Source: CBDDLD01 sp965230605
GTDB taxonomy: Bacteria; Bacteroidota; Bacteroidia; Flavobacteriales; Flavobacteriaceae
Length of the DNA: 64,000 nucleotides
Direction: 5' to 3'
Assembly: GCA_965230605.1 (NCBI GenBank)
Contig: CBDDLD010000005.1
Location: 1 to 64,000, forward strand
The position numbers and the translations under genes were made by a program. A model generated the notes under the pieces. That model saw nothing but the letters and a program-made list of their open reading frames with translations, did no database searches and was not told the DNA's origin. This document shows, one piece after another, positions 1-9,857 of the stretch. Every line of letters starts with the position of its first letter. The stretch's first letter is position 1.

Positions 1-3000
1 CCAACTGTAAACCCAGCCACTATTCTGAATCGCTTGAAGGGCTACTGTATCTCCCATACAAACAGGATTAGTACCAACATTGACCATAGAATTAGGAGCA
101 CTAATAAAGTTCACAGAAACAGAAGGGCTTGTGTAAATACAAGATTCAACATCAATTTCTAAATGATAATTTCCACTATTATTGGCAGGATAGTACTGAC
201 TTATTGCATTGGGAATTAGCCATCCGTTTCGAAACCACTGATATTGATATTTTGTTCCAAAAATTCCACTAAGTGTAATATGTTGTCCTTCACAAGCAGT
301 TAAGGCATTTGCACTAATGATATTATTAGATGGATTTTCGTTAATGACTACCTGTATGGAATCTTCTTCTGTTGTGCCTGTTAAAATATTCGTTATGGTA
401 ACCCTATATGTCCCTGATGTAACGACCGTAATGGAAGGGGTAAATGCGCCTGTTGACCACTCGTATAACAAACCTGAATTAAAGCCTGCTTCTAATACCA
501 CACTTCCACCATTACACATAGTGGTATCATTCCCAAGATTCAAGGCAGGAAAAACTTCAAAATCAAATTGTTCTGTCAGGGCTATATCGTCATGTACAGC
601 CGTCAAACTTATAGTGCTTGTACCCGTAAATCCACCAACTGAATAGATACGAACCGTATCATTGTTTAAACTTACCGCTAATGCTCCTGTATTGTAAGTA
701 GCTATCGTACACCACAAATCCTGTGTAATACTATCGGGATCAGCAAAAAAATAGGAAATAGGTAATAAGAGCGTGTCCTTTTCTGAAAAACCATTCATGA
801 TGGGATGCTTAACGATGGGTGCTTGTCGTACAGCAATAGAATAACGACTACTATCTTCTGTCAAACCTAGTAAACTCCACTTCTGAGAAAATGTATCCAA
901 ACGTATTTGTGCATTAAATTTATTTTTGTGTATGCCATTAGATGATTCTTTTAGAATATAAAGTGCTGCGGTATCCAACAATTGGTTTACATCAACATAG
1001 ACCAATACATCAATAGAATCTGTATTAGAAGCTATTTTTTTGACTTGAATAGACTCCCCAATAACATTCACTCCCAACCTGCTATAATCAGCCGCTGCTC
1101 TTGTAATGGTATAAGCATTACTTCCATTACTTTTGGTACTAACAGAAGCTCCAAGGTAGGTTCCTTTATTGTTACTATTGTTAATGCTTTGAGTCGTGAT
1201 CATTGGCAAGCGGTCTTGGGGCGTATAAACGACAATTGGAGTGAGACTATCTACCTCCCATGTTTGCGTCAGTAGACCATTGGCATGGATGCTTATTTTA
1301 TGATTACCGCTAGGTAATAAAACATTGGTAGAAGTATTTAAATCTCGTAAATAATAATCATCTACATAAAGTTTTCCTTTGAGTTGATTAGGATTACTAA
1401 TGTGGACCGTATAGTTGGAATTTGACCAAACAGATGGTGTGTAGTAAACAGGATAAGAAAATTGAATGGTATCTACTGTATTATAAAACTCAAACCCAAT
1501 TATATTGAGTCCTGTATCTAGTAGTGGAACAGTAATTAATGTATCATTGGCACCAAAAAATAGTGAACTACTTCCTTCTTCCCCAAAAACTTGATAGCCT
1601 GTTATGTTCTTAGTATTCACGCTAAATGTTACCGCATTTGTGTTGCGTACATTATTTCCATTGGTAACAAAAACTTTAGGAAGCATCGGCTGTGTTCCTA
1701 TCTGTTCAAACATAGGAATACCAACAGAACTAGTATTTTGCAAGAGTAAACTAGTTGGAAAACTTATTGACTCATATCCTGTGTGCTCTATTCTTATGCT
1801 ATCATCAATACTTGGTGTTTGTCCAATTGAAGCTGTAAATTGACCATTAAGATCTGTTGTCCCTTGCTCATAAATTTCAGTGCCTATTTTTGTATAAACC
1901 TTTGCTCCACTTAATACGGACCCAAGCGTTAACAAATTTACCGAAGAACTTCCTCCATTATTTTCTAAAACCCATGTACTAAAACGGTTCCAAGTAGAAG
2001 CATTGGTTTCAAAATAATGCGCATCACTAGCTACTTTCCCACCATTATGATAATATGCCAAGACCCTCCATTTATATTTTGTATTATTTTTTAATGGTGG
2101 AATGGTGGCATTATTAACCGTATTATTCGTAAGCGTCATCTGATGATGCAGTGTTCCACATCCACTATTATCTAGCTCTACAATAAAAAGTTCATATTCC
2201 TTGATTCCATCGTGTTTTTCCCAAGTATAATCTGGCGACAAGGTATTGATTGTGGTAAAGTTAGTCGTACTACCTGGACTTGTAAGGCTTGGTTTGGCAC
2301 GAAACCACCCCACACAACTCGCATCTCTTCCAGTCCCATTTAACAGAGAGAAATTGCCATTACTTTCTTGACGAACTACTTTAAGTCGATTAGTATGATT
2401 AGACGTACGAATACCAACATTTTGCTGTGCTAAATAAACATGATAAATATTTCCACCTTGTGGCTCTACACGATCAACAATAGCAACATGACCATAAGTA
2501 CCATAATTGTAAACGACATAATCACCCAACTGTGGTAACATAGAGGTTTGACCATTCCTATAAGCTTTAATTCCTCTTCTGTTTCCTATTAGGTTAGTAT
2601 ATGCTTTGGCATGCCCTGGCCTGATATTCAAACCATACACTTGCTTATAATATCGATAGACATACTCCGTACACTGCCATCCATAGTGATTTCTGGATCC
2701 ATTAACTGGATACTGTGTTGGTCTCCCCATATACGTTCGGTAGCTATTCCCTCCTGGGCAAGCACAATCACCATTTTTATAAATTACTACATTGTTACTA
2801 TTCCCCAATGGAGTCCCATAAGACTCTGTAGAAGTATTAGGGACTATATCTCTACCGGTGCAAGGACTATTACAAGTAGGATTGGGATCTTTGTCTGGAG
2901 ATAAATAAGTCGAAAAAGTACGTTCAAAACAAGCAATAGGATTGCTATTGGCATCCAAACCTACTATTTTCCAACGATAGGTTTCATTATGGTCCAACTT

Positions 3001-5718
3001 ATTGGTCGTCATTTGATAAGACAGCCAGTTTTCACTCCCAGGAATACTTATAGTCTGATCAAATTCAATAACAGAAGGTGTTGCCGCTTTTGATACAAAT
3101 AAACGATAAGAACTAATGCCTTTTCCTAATTCGTGTTCCCAAGAAAATTTGGGATAAGTGGCCACGTAAGATGCCCCTTCCAGAGGTTGTGTGTTTACTC
3201 GAAGCTTATTCAAACATCCCGAACAATCCAAGCCCAATGCACCATTGGTATACTGAACATCAATGGCTTTGGATGCTCCATTTCCTAATAAAATAGTTTG
3301 ATTATTAGGGGCTGTCCAATTATTACCAATGTTTTTAAATTCAATAGCAATTGGTCCAGCCGATAGATTAGATAAGGTATAACCACTAGGATACCAATTA
3401 GAGCCTCCTTGTTCTCGCCATTCTCCTATATTTTGAACGCTATTGGGCAGAATATTTATGGTTAAATCTCCCGTTTGTGGTAATGCATTTAGTGTAATAT
3501 CTCTAGTTGTATTTCCTCTAATGGGACCTAGATTAATGGATGAAGAAGTTTGATAGCTTGCTTTTGCTGCATTAATAAAACCAGTCCATCCATCAGAAAG
3601 GGTAAAGGAATAAGCTCCGTAGGCATCAGCAGTAGTAGAAAGCCCCCCAGTATTTGAACTTAAATTAACCAATGCTCCTGCAATGGGCTGCAAGGTTGAA
3701 GCATCTTTCACAATTCCTGATAGCGTGTGAGTTACTGCCCCTACAGAATTATTGGACGTAATCGTATAGGTTTCTGTTCGTATATTACTAGCCTGTCCAT
3801 TATGAACGACAACTGCCTTGATGACTTTATCTGTGGTTACTTGTATAGGAACAGTATATTCTGTCCCAACGGTGGCATTGGGGCTTGGAATAGCATTAGT
3901 TGCCCCTTCGGTATAATAGATCTTTCCCTGAGGGTTGGGATTGAACAAGACGACCGATTGACTATTGAAATAAGAGCCTCCCGCAATAGAAAAATTAGGC
4001 TGTAATAATGCATTTGTTCCATTCGACTGGATTTGTATCACTCTACTAGCATAATTGACTGGATTACCTTGTAAGGCAATTTGATTACTAGTACCAATTG
4101 TTTCATAAGCTAATTGTAAAGAATAATTTCCTGGAGGGTTATTAAAACTAACATTGGAAAAATTAATTGTTTGTGTGCTATTGGCATTAATAGAAACAGC
4201 ATGTGTTTTAAGAATTTGATTGGTCGTATTAGAAATAATTTTCAAATGGATACTTCCAGACCAAGCAGCTCCCGTATTACTTACATCGACACTTACTGTT
4301 CTCAAATCTCCCTGTGTAAGAGTAGAACCAGAAGGGTTGAGTGTAATTGGATCGGTTATTTCTAAATTGGGTGCAGATGCTTGAGAAGCATTGGCACTGA
4401 CTGTAATTCCTCCTGTACGATAGTGACTACCAGCGGGATTGGTCATAACATAATAGGTTCGGACACCTGATGTAAAGTTAGCTGGCAAAGGAGCCGTTAT
4501 GGTGAAGCTAGTAGAACCACTAGTATAACTCCCTCCTGCTATATTGGTATTATTGGTAACACAAGTGGCTTCTCGTACGCCATAATTAGCCCCATGATTA
4601 AAAGCAGTTCCATCACATTTAGAGACCACAAAAATAATTTGATTTCCATTAATACTTGCCGTAGCTTGAATTTCACGACCATAGTAAGTACTACTCGTCC
4701 AAGAGCTGTTGCATTGCTCGGTGGAGCCACAACTGGGTAAAGTAGCGGTATTGACAATGGAATAAACTGTATTTTGACTGGAAGTAGACGGACAGGTGAA
4801 ATAATTTCGTGTAGCATAACCTGCTCGAATACGTGCATACTGTCCAGGTGATAAAAAAGTACGACATGTTTTGGGAGCATAAGACATAATATTATTAGGA
4901 TCGGGAGCAAATAAATCTCCATTCGCATCTGTATTTATGCCTCCTGTGCTCGGTGCGGTACCATCATAAACACAATTAGAAACATTATCCGAGCTTAATT
5001 GAGGATCGCCAGTAGTTCCGCAGTTAGAACCATCTACCAGTTCTGTTGTCAATACACCATTTGATGTTCCATGGGTGTGTGCTAATCCAAAAAAATGTGC
5101 CAACTCATGTGTAAGTGTACTCCCATTCGTAGCACAGCTATTTTTCATTAAAACAATATCTGGTGAAAATAGACCAGGAGTATAAGCATAACCACACAAG
5201 CTTTTACCATTACTAATAATGGAATTACAAAAATAAATATTAATTAGATTGGCGACGCCCTCTGCACCATGCAAGGTGGCTTCATCTGCTGAATCAAAGT
5301 TGTAATAATTATCATCATCAATATAGTTGACGCTACCACAAAGAAAGAATTGCATACTTGAATTGATGTAATAGGTATTCATCGTAGCAATAGCTGAATT
5401 TAGCTGTGTCAGCGTTAAACCACCGCTACCTCCACTCGTTCGTACAATATGTGCTTTGATCGGAATATAGTCGATCGAACGTGTTGCTTGATTGGCGTAA
5501 TTACTCAAATGATCTCTATATGCCTGTTGAAAGACAGGGTTATTTTCTATGGTGTTTAGTTGTTGTTCTGTAATATGAGTACCACATCCGTTGACTAACT
5601 GTTGTTGATGTGGTGCCCAAGTTCCAACAGCAAAAGGCGAACTGACCTGAGGAGATTGTCCCCAACTTATAAAGCAGGTTATCCATAATAAAAAAAGCAA
5701 GGGTAATTGTTTTTGCAT
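1..5718 (-). CDS. Secreted multidomain metalloprotease with CHAP amidase domain (partial)
   Basis: The reading frame is open for 1906 codons from the ATG at 5718 to the left edge, so the C-terminus is missing. Residues 1-20 are a signal peptide (MQKQLPLLFLLW...). A pappalysin-like (M43 metzincin) zinc site HELAHFFGLAH lies at about residues 204-214, with a Met-turn (NIMSY) further on. Next come a ~95-residue domain shared with the protein at 8082-9599 (residues ~345-440), CARDB/Ig-like segments, a carboxypeptidase-regulatory-like domain (~660-740), fibronectin-like repeats, and a CHAP-type domain with Cys1016 (GWQCTEYVYRYY) and His1077 (GHVAIVDRV). After it lie another regulatory-like domain and Ig/PKD-like repeats. 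A T9SS sorting tail would be expected beyond the window. Metalloprotease and peptidoglycan/amide hydrolase chemistry in one chain suggests predation, nutrient degradation or surface remodelling; this is inference. No close neighbour shares its orientation. Confidence 0.85.
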   Translation of the reverse strand, partial: MQKQLPLLFLLWITCFISWGQSPQVSSPFAVGTWAPHQQQLVNGCGTHITEQQLNTIENNPVFQQAYRDHLSNYANQATRSIDYIPIKAHIVRTSGGSGGLTLTQLNSAIATMNTYYINSSMQFFLCGSVNYIDDDNYYNFDSADEATLHGAEGVANLINIYFCNSIISNGKSLCGYAYTPGLFSPDIVLMKNSCATNGSTLTHELAHFFGLAHTHGTSNGVLTTELVDGSNCGTTGDPQLSSDNVSNCVYDGTAPSTGGINTDANGDLFAPDPNNIMSYAPKTCRTFLSPGQYARIRAGYATRNYFTCPSTSSQNTVYSIVNTATLPSCGSTEQCNSSWTSSTYYGREIQATASINGNQIIFVVSKCDGTAFNHGANYGVREATCVTNNTNIAGGSYTSGSTSFTITAPLPANFTSGVRTYYVMTNPAGSHYRTGGITVSANASQASAPNLEITDPITLNPSGSTLTQGDLRTVSVDVSNTGAAWSGSIHLKIISNTTNQILKTHAVSINANSTQTINFSNVSFNNPPGNYSLQLAYETIGTSNQIALQGNPVNYASRVIQIQSNGTNALLQPNFSIAGGSYFNSQSVVLFNPNPQGKIYYTEGATNAIPSPNATVGTEYTVPIQVTTDKVIKAVVVHNGQASNIRTETYTITSNNSVGAVTHTLSGIVKDASTLQPIAGALVNLSSNTGGLSTTADAYGAYSFTLSDGWTGFINAAKASYQTSSSINLGPIRGNTTRDITLNALPQTGDLTINILPNSVQNIGEWREQGGSNWYPSGYTLSNLSAGPIAIEFKNIGNNWTAPNNQTILLGNGASKAIDVQYTNGALGLDCSGCLNKLRVNTQPLEGASYVATYPKFSWEHELGKGISSYRLFVSKAATPSVIEFDQTISIPGSENWLSYQMTTNKLDHNETYRWKIVGLDANSNPIACFERTFSTYLSPDKDPNPTCNSPCTGRDIVPNTSTESYGTPLGNSNNVVIYKNGDCACPGGNSYRTYMGRPTQYPVNGSRNHYGWQCTEYVYRYYKQVYGLNIRPGHAKAYTNLIGNRRGIKAYRNGQTSMLPQLGDYVVYNYGTYGHVAIVDRVEPQGGNIYHVYLAQQNVGIRTSNHTNRLKVVRQESNGNFSLLNGTGRDASCVGWFRAKPSLTSPGSTTNFTTINTLSPDYTWEKHDGIKEYELFIVELDNSGCGTLHHQMTLTNNTVNNATIPPLKNNTKYKWRVLAYYHNGGKVASDAHYFETNASTWNRFSTWVLENNGGSSSVNLLTLGSVLSGAKVYTKIGTEIYEQGTTDLNGQFTASIGQTPSIDDSIRIEHTGYESISFPTSLLLQNTSSVGIPMFEQIGTQPMLPKVFVTNGNNVRNTNAVTFSVNTKNITGYQVFGEEGSSSLFFGANDTLITVPLLDTGLNIIGFEFYNTVDTIQFSYPVYYTPSVWSNSNYTVHISNPNQLKGKLYVDDYYLRDLNTSTNVLLPSGNHKISIHANGLLTQTWEVDSLTPIVVYTPQDRLPMITTQSINNSNNKGTYLGASVSTKSNGSNAYTITRAAADYSRLGVNVIGESIQVKKIASNTDSIDVLVYVDVNQLLDTAALYILKESSNGIHKNKFNAQIRLDTFSQKWSLLGLTEDSSRYSIAVRQAPIVKHPIMNGFSEKDTLLLPISYFFADPDSITQDLWCTIATYNTGALAVSLNNDTVRIYSVGGFTGTSTISLTAVHDDIALTEQFDFEVFPALNLGNDTTMCNGGSVVLEAGFNSGLLYEWSTGAFTPSITVVTSGTYRVTITNILTGTTEEDSIQVVINENPSNNIISANALTACEGQHITLSGIFGTKYQYQWFRNGWLIPNAISQYYPANNSGNYHLEIDVESCIYTSPSVSVNFISAPNSMVNVGTNPVCMGDTVALQAIQNSGWVYSW

Positions 5719-5924
5719 AAGCTCTATTTTTTTAGTAATTTCATAATTCAAAGGTTTTCAGAAGATTCCCTATTCAATATATTTAGTAAGTTTTTTTTAC
5801 TCAAAGACAGATTTTTTATTTATTTAAACCTAGAGAAACATCAATCAATTATAATTGACTCATTTCCAATAATTAAACATTAAAAAAAAACATAAACTAC
5901 AGCAGATAACTTGTCTTGCTTACT

Positions 5925-7346
5925 ATGAAAAAAAAAGAAAAAGTAGAGCATATTTTACAGCTCTTGTCCCAACAGGATCGCCAAGCCTTTAAGTCCTACC
6001 TAAAGTCAGATAACCTAAAAAATTTTTATACTGCGGTACTCCTCTCTTTTACCAAGAACCAGGGTAAAATTCTCCATCTGAGACTTAAAAAGAACAATTT
6101 AGATTATTCTTATAATCAACTTATTGAGCGCTTTTATGAGTTTTCGTTGCTACAGCTTTCAGGGAGGAAACAATCCAATATTCGATTAAATATTTTGGCT
6201 CAGTACCTTGATAATCCGTTCTTACTAGAAGAAAGGAATCAGTATGCTAGCGCTATAAAAAAACCCCATTTACTAGAAGATTATCACAATAGTTTTAATG
6301 TGAATGAAGCCATCTATTTCTCTGCATTAAATGAAACCAAGGATAGTTCAGAAAGTACGGAACGTTTAAAAATCGCAGAAAATCATTTGGATATCTATTA
6401 TACGATTCACAAACTACGATTTGCCTTAGAAAAAATTAGCCGAGCTTATCGCTTGGAAACAAATGATATCCCAGTACAGCGCTTCATATCTGTCGATCAA
6501 TTTTCAGATACTGATTTTCAGCAACACCCCATTCTATCCTTGTACTATGCCTTGTACCAAGTCATTTATACGTATCATCAACAGCAAGAGGTCAAAGCAA
6601 TATGGATGGATATTGTAAGGCAAGGAATTGGTCAGCCAACACTAGAACAAACGCACAAAGAATTTGCAATCAATAGCCTAATTAATTTTTTCAATACACA
6701 ACGTCCCTCAAATTTCCATCTAGAAATTCATCGGCTCTATTGTATTGCACATTGTCAAAAACTTTTATTTCAACAAAGTCAGGTCATATATTTTAGCGAT
6801 ATAAGCAATCTAATTTCTTCTTCTATCAATTGTAAAGATATTGATTTTCTAATGGTTATAGAACAAGAGTATATCCCTTCTACCCATCATCAAGAAAGTC
6901 TTATCTATCTTTGCCAGACAGCTACCTTACTTCTTTCCAAACAATGGATTCTTTTAGCACAGAAGTTACAAACAGCTGCTCCATTGCCTCCTATAGGACT
7001 TCGTCTCTACTATTTAATTCATCTACATATTATAAAAATAAAAGCAGCTATTGAATCCTATATAGAACAGATGGATTATGCATACGAGCTCGATTTTAAA
7101 ACACTAATTGATAGTTATCAAAGACTGATCAATCGCAATACGGCACAAGAAAAACTGCCAATCTATTTCAAAGAAAAAAAACTAGCGTTTAAACAGCAGC
7201 TTGAACAACTTATAAAAACCTTTGAATATACGTCTAAGAAAGTGCAGAAAAAAGCAATCGAAGATTGGTTTCAACAACTACCCTTAGATACGCTCTACTT
7301 TACCTGGTTAGAAGGTATTTATTACCAATTGATGAATAAACTATGA
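5925..7346 (+). CDS. Hypothetical protein, 473 aa, predicted cytosolic and helical
   Basis: I do not recognise this family. The ATG at 5925 follows an in-frame TTG nine bases upstream and is the more natural start. The protein begins with a lysine-rich stretch (MKKKEKVEHILQLLSQQDRQ) and has no signal peptide or membrane segment. It is rich in Leu, Gln, Tyr and Lys, resembling an all-helical TPR-like solenoid. It stands alone, in the opposite orientation to the protease on its left and the small secreted protein on its right. Coding potential is good: it is long, with a consistent AT-rich codon style. Confidence 0.75.
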   Translation: MKKKEKVEHILQLLSQQDRQAFKSYLKSDNLKNFYTAVLLSFTKNQGKILHLRLKKNNLDYSYNQLIERFYEFSLLQLSGRKQSNIRLNILAQYLDNPFLLEERNQYASAIKKPHLLEDYHNSFNVNEAIYFSALNETKDSSESTERLKIAENHLDIYYTIHKLRFALEKISRAYRLETNDIPVQRFISVDQFSDTDFQQHPILSLYYALYQVIYTYHQQQEVKAIWMDIVRQGIGQPTLEQTHKEFAINSLINFFNTQRPSNFHLEIHRLYCIAHCQKLLFQQSQVIYFSDISNLISSSINCKDIDFLMVIEQEYIPSTHHQESLIYLCQTATLLLSKQWILLAQKLQTAAPLPPIGLRLYYLIHLHIIKIKAAIESYIEQMDYAYELDFKTLIDSYQRLINRNTAQEKLPIYFKEKKLAFKQQLEQLIKTFEYTSKKVQKKAIEDWFQQLPLDTLYFTWLEGIYYQLMNKL

Positions 7347-7394
7347 GCATTTTATAAAGCCCATAGTCTAAGTAATCCATTCATAAAATGACGA

Positions 7395-7742
7395 CTAGAG
7401 TATATCTATTTCAAAATCTTGCGACACCTGCTCTCCTTCTGCCATTGTGACTACTTTATACTTTCCTGTAGACCATCCTTCTGTAGAAATTTCTATTGAA
7501 AGTGCCATCGTTTGTGCGGAGTAGATCATATTTCCTACTTCGTCATAAATTTTAATGGAAAGTAATGTAGAGGTTTCTTGATAGATTTCAGCAGAGGCAA
7601 AACCTAAAACAATGGTTCTAATACCTCCATCATTTACAATATTTACTTTAGATTCTTCTATATAGGAAGAAGCATTGGCATTGACAGGATTTAGCTCTAA
7701 ACAAATAATAGCAAACGTTATAACAAACAATTTGACATTCAT
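7395..7742 (-). CDS. Small secreted protein, 115 aa
   Basis: It starts with a clear Sec signal peptide (MNVKLFVITFAIICLELNPVNA, cleavage near ANA/SS). The mature ~90 residues look like one beta-sandwich domain (TLLSIKIYDEVGNMIYSA ... GWSTGKYKVVT), resembling the small Bacteroidota DUF3244-type secreted proteins or the core of a T9SS sorting domain without the catalytic partner. It is probably periplasmic or extracellular. The function is unknown. It converges with the 473-residue gene and has no operon partner. Confidence 0.65.
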   Translation of the reverse strand: MNVKLFVITFAIICLELNPVNANASSYIEESKVNIVNDGGIRTIVLGFASAEIYQETSTLLSIKIYDEVGNMIYSAQTMALSIEISTEGWSTGKYKVVTMAEGEQVSQDFEIDIL

Positions 7743-8081
7743 AATAGTTAGTTTGAAAGTTAAATTGGTGCTGTGGCCACGTTACCAGAAATATTTATGT
7801 CTGAATTCAATACAAATATATTGACGATAAAGATAACTTGCTCATCCTGTCTTGCCATTGGTTTATAATGTCCTGTATTTATTTGTTTTTATCTTGTATT
7901 TGATTTGAACGCCTTTATAGATTCCCAACAAGAAACTTTCCTTTTTGTCTCAATAATTTGATATAGAATATATTAAGCCTTGGGTAGGCGAATTTTATTT
8001 AAAAATTCAACAAATTTGTCTACTCTTATTTAGATAGAAAATTCGTATATTTTTTGCATTTAAAATTAAAAAAATAGAATA
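7743..8081. other. Intergenic stretch, no gene recognised
   Basis: This is an AT-rich region between two divergent secreted-protein genes and presumably holds both promoters. I see no RNA gene, strong hairpin or supported reading frame. A TATATTTTTTG stretch near 8047 is only loosely similar to a Bacteroidota -7 box. Confidence 0.4.
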
Positions 8082-9599
8082 ATGTCAAATTTATTTACGA
8101 CCATCTCAATAAATTCATTCCTTTTAAGCTTTCTCTTTATACGATCAACAATAGTTTTAAGCGCCCAAACACCTTTAGGGTATACATTGATACAAGAAGC
8201 TCCAGGTATTCAGTTGTATTATAATTCCTTAGAGAGTTGTTATGTGCAAGTAGTTAATTTGGATGAAGGAGCTCATATAGAATCTATGCTAGGTAGAAAA
8301 GAGGGCACTCTTTACCTGAACAATACCTATTATCCCAAATACAAAAAACATAGATTAAATGATTTTTGGGAAGATTGGGTAGCAGAAAAAGGGAGCGATG
8401 CTTTTTCTGTCATCAACGGTAGTTTCTATTGGTCGGACCCTACAAGTATTGCGGCTATGTCTTTTCCCATAAAACACAGAGGATCAGTAAAAACCATTGG
8501 ATTTGGCAACAATGAGCCTTATAGAAAACGCCTATTAAAATTAAAAAGTGGAGGGGCTGAAATTGTAGATTATAATGGGTTATATCCTAATGTTGTTGAG
8601 ACAGATTCTGCAAGTAACATTATAGTAGGTCTTGAAATTGGACAAAAAAGCCCCATAGCCCTTATAGGAAGAACCGCTGTAGGCGTTGGAGGTAACTTAA
8701 ACAATAACGGTTATTCAAAAATATACCTCCTGACAAGTGCTACTATGAGTGCTGTTAGAGTCAATACTATTTTACAAGGTTTTGGATCGATACAAGCAAT
8801 GGCTTTTGACGGAAGTCTATCATCACAAATTGCCCTTGGTGGTTATTCTATGTTCTTTATGGATCGACCTGTTCCTCATGCTATAGGAATTTCAGCAGCG
8901 CCAACCCCCAAAACCTATTCGATCGAAAATGATGATGCCTTACCTATTTGTGGGATGACTACATCTTGTAACGGCACACCAGTTATTGGAGGGGTTATTC
9001 AGGCATCAGCGGTAATTGATCGTGATCAAATTACTTTTGAAGTATCTAAATGCAATGGGACTGCTTTTATAGCAGATGGAAAATTCTATATTCGAGAAGA
9101 TATTTGTGATGAAGAGAATTATTTAATTGGAGGTACTTATTCGGCTGGTCAGATGAGCTTCAAAGCAACAGCCCAACTCCCTAGTTATTTTCAACCTACC
9201 TGCAAGACATATTATGTCATCATTATTCCTAGTGGTCAATATGTAACAGGTGGTATTAATGTATGTCTTCAATCTATAGAAGGAGTAGAACCAAATTTGC
9301 AGCCTTTAGATCAATTAGTTAGTACTCATTGTGAACCATTCTACAGCGCCCCACATGTTCAAGTAAATCCCAACCCAACTAGAGGTCGTTTATCGGTAGA
9401 TTTAAAAAACACCATAAATCAAACTATGGTAATAGAATTATATAGCAGTATGGGAAAAAAGTTACTAATTAAGGAAGTCCCCTCAGGAGTATCGTCACTA
9501 GTCCTAAACGAAACAAAGGATCTTCCTTCTGGGGTCTATTTTCTAAAGCTAACTGCTCAAGGTAAATTATTAGAATCAATTCAAGTTTTAATATATTAA
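8082..9599 (+). CDS. Secreted phosphodiester glycosidase-like protein with T9SS tail
   Basis: A 505-residue exported protein with a signal peptide ending near SAQ (residue ~29). Residues ~30-270 resemble the phosphodiester glycosidase/NAGPA family (DUF2233): a SVINGSFYWSD motif in the position of the family's NGG box, and MAFDGSLSSQIALGG in the position of its DGG box. Residues ~303-397 form an accessory domain (EVSKCNGTAFIADG ... TYYVIIIPSG) also present in the metalloprotease at 1-5718. The last ~75 residues (VNPNPTRGRLSVDL ... GVYFLKLTAQGKLL) are a classical T9SS type A sorting domain, so the protein is predicted to be exported and anchored or released at the cell surface. The likely role is cleavage of phosphodiester-linked sugars in extracellular polymers. 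The family assignment rests on motifs only. Confidence 0.75.
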   Translation: MSNLFTTISINSFLLSFLFIRSTIVLSAQTPLGYTLIQEAPGIQLYYNSLESCYVQVVNLDEGAHIESMLGRKEGTLYLNNTYYPKYKKHRLNDFWEDWVAEKGSDAFSVINGSFYWSDPTSIAAMSFPIKHRGSVKTIGFGNNEPYRKRLLKLKSGGAEIVDYNGLYPNVVETDSASNIIVGLEIGQKSPIALIGRTAVGVGGNLNNNGYSKIYLLTSATMSAVRVNTILQGFGSIQAMAFDGSLSSQIALGGYSMFFMDRPVPHAIGISAAPTPKTYSIENDDALPICGMTTSCNGTPVIGGVIQASAVIDRDQITFEVSKCNGTAFIADGKFYIREDICDEENYLIGGTYSAGQMSFKATAQLPSYFQPTCKTYYVIIIPSGQYVTGGINVCLQSIEGVEPNLQPLDQLVSTHCEPFYSAPHVQVNPNPTRGRLSVDLKNTINQTMVIELYSSMGKKLLIKEVPSGVSSLVLNETKDLPSGVYFLKLTAQGKLLESIQVLIY

Positions 9600-9613
9600 G
9601 ATTATAAATTGTC

Positions 9614-9690
9614 ATATCCTGTTGAGGAATCAACGGAATAATGAAATTGTAAAAGGCTCTTTTTTAACTATGAATCACATAACAGGATAT
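9614..9690. repeat. 77-bp span with inverted 10-bp ends (ATATCCTGTT ... AACAGGATAT)
   Basis: Exact 10-bp inverted ends enclose 57 bp just downstream of the glycosidase gene and upstream of the recombinase repeat at 9715. The ends share CAGGATA with the palindromes at 18.7, 43.7 and 47.5 kb, but in the opposite sense. Kinship with those sites is uncertain. Confidence 0.4.
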
Positions 9691-9714
9691 TAAAGTTACT
9701 GTTGCCCTATACCC

Positions 9715-9736
9715 AAGTTCAAAAAAAGGACCGTTT
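9715..9736. repeat. Left inverted repeat of the serine-recombinase module
   Basis: Twenty-two bases whose reverse complement is found exactly at 10460-10481; the core reads AAGTTCAAAAAAAGGACCG. A shortened relative (GTTCAAAAAACTGGTC) lies inside at about 9789. No target-site duplication is visible outside the pair. Confidence 0.85.
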
Positions 9737-9857
9737 TAATAAACTCAGCCCCAAGATCAGAGAAGCTCAAAATTGCCTCATAGCGATGTTCAAAAAACTG
9801 GTCTATCTAATCTAAGTTTAATTTGATTCTTTTACATAAGTTTTGTAAACTTGTAGC

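Noticed and set aside
317..4928. Several short frames on both strands within the left 5.7 kb
   Set aside because: They overlap the single long minus-strand frame of the metalloprotease, which is open throughout and has clear domains.
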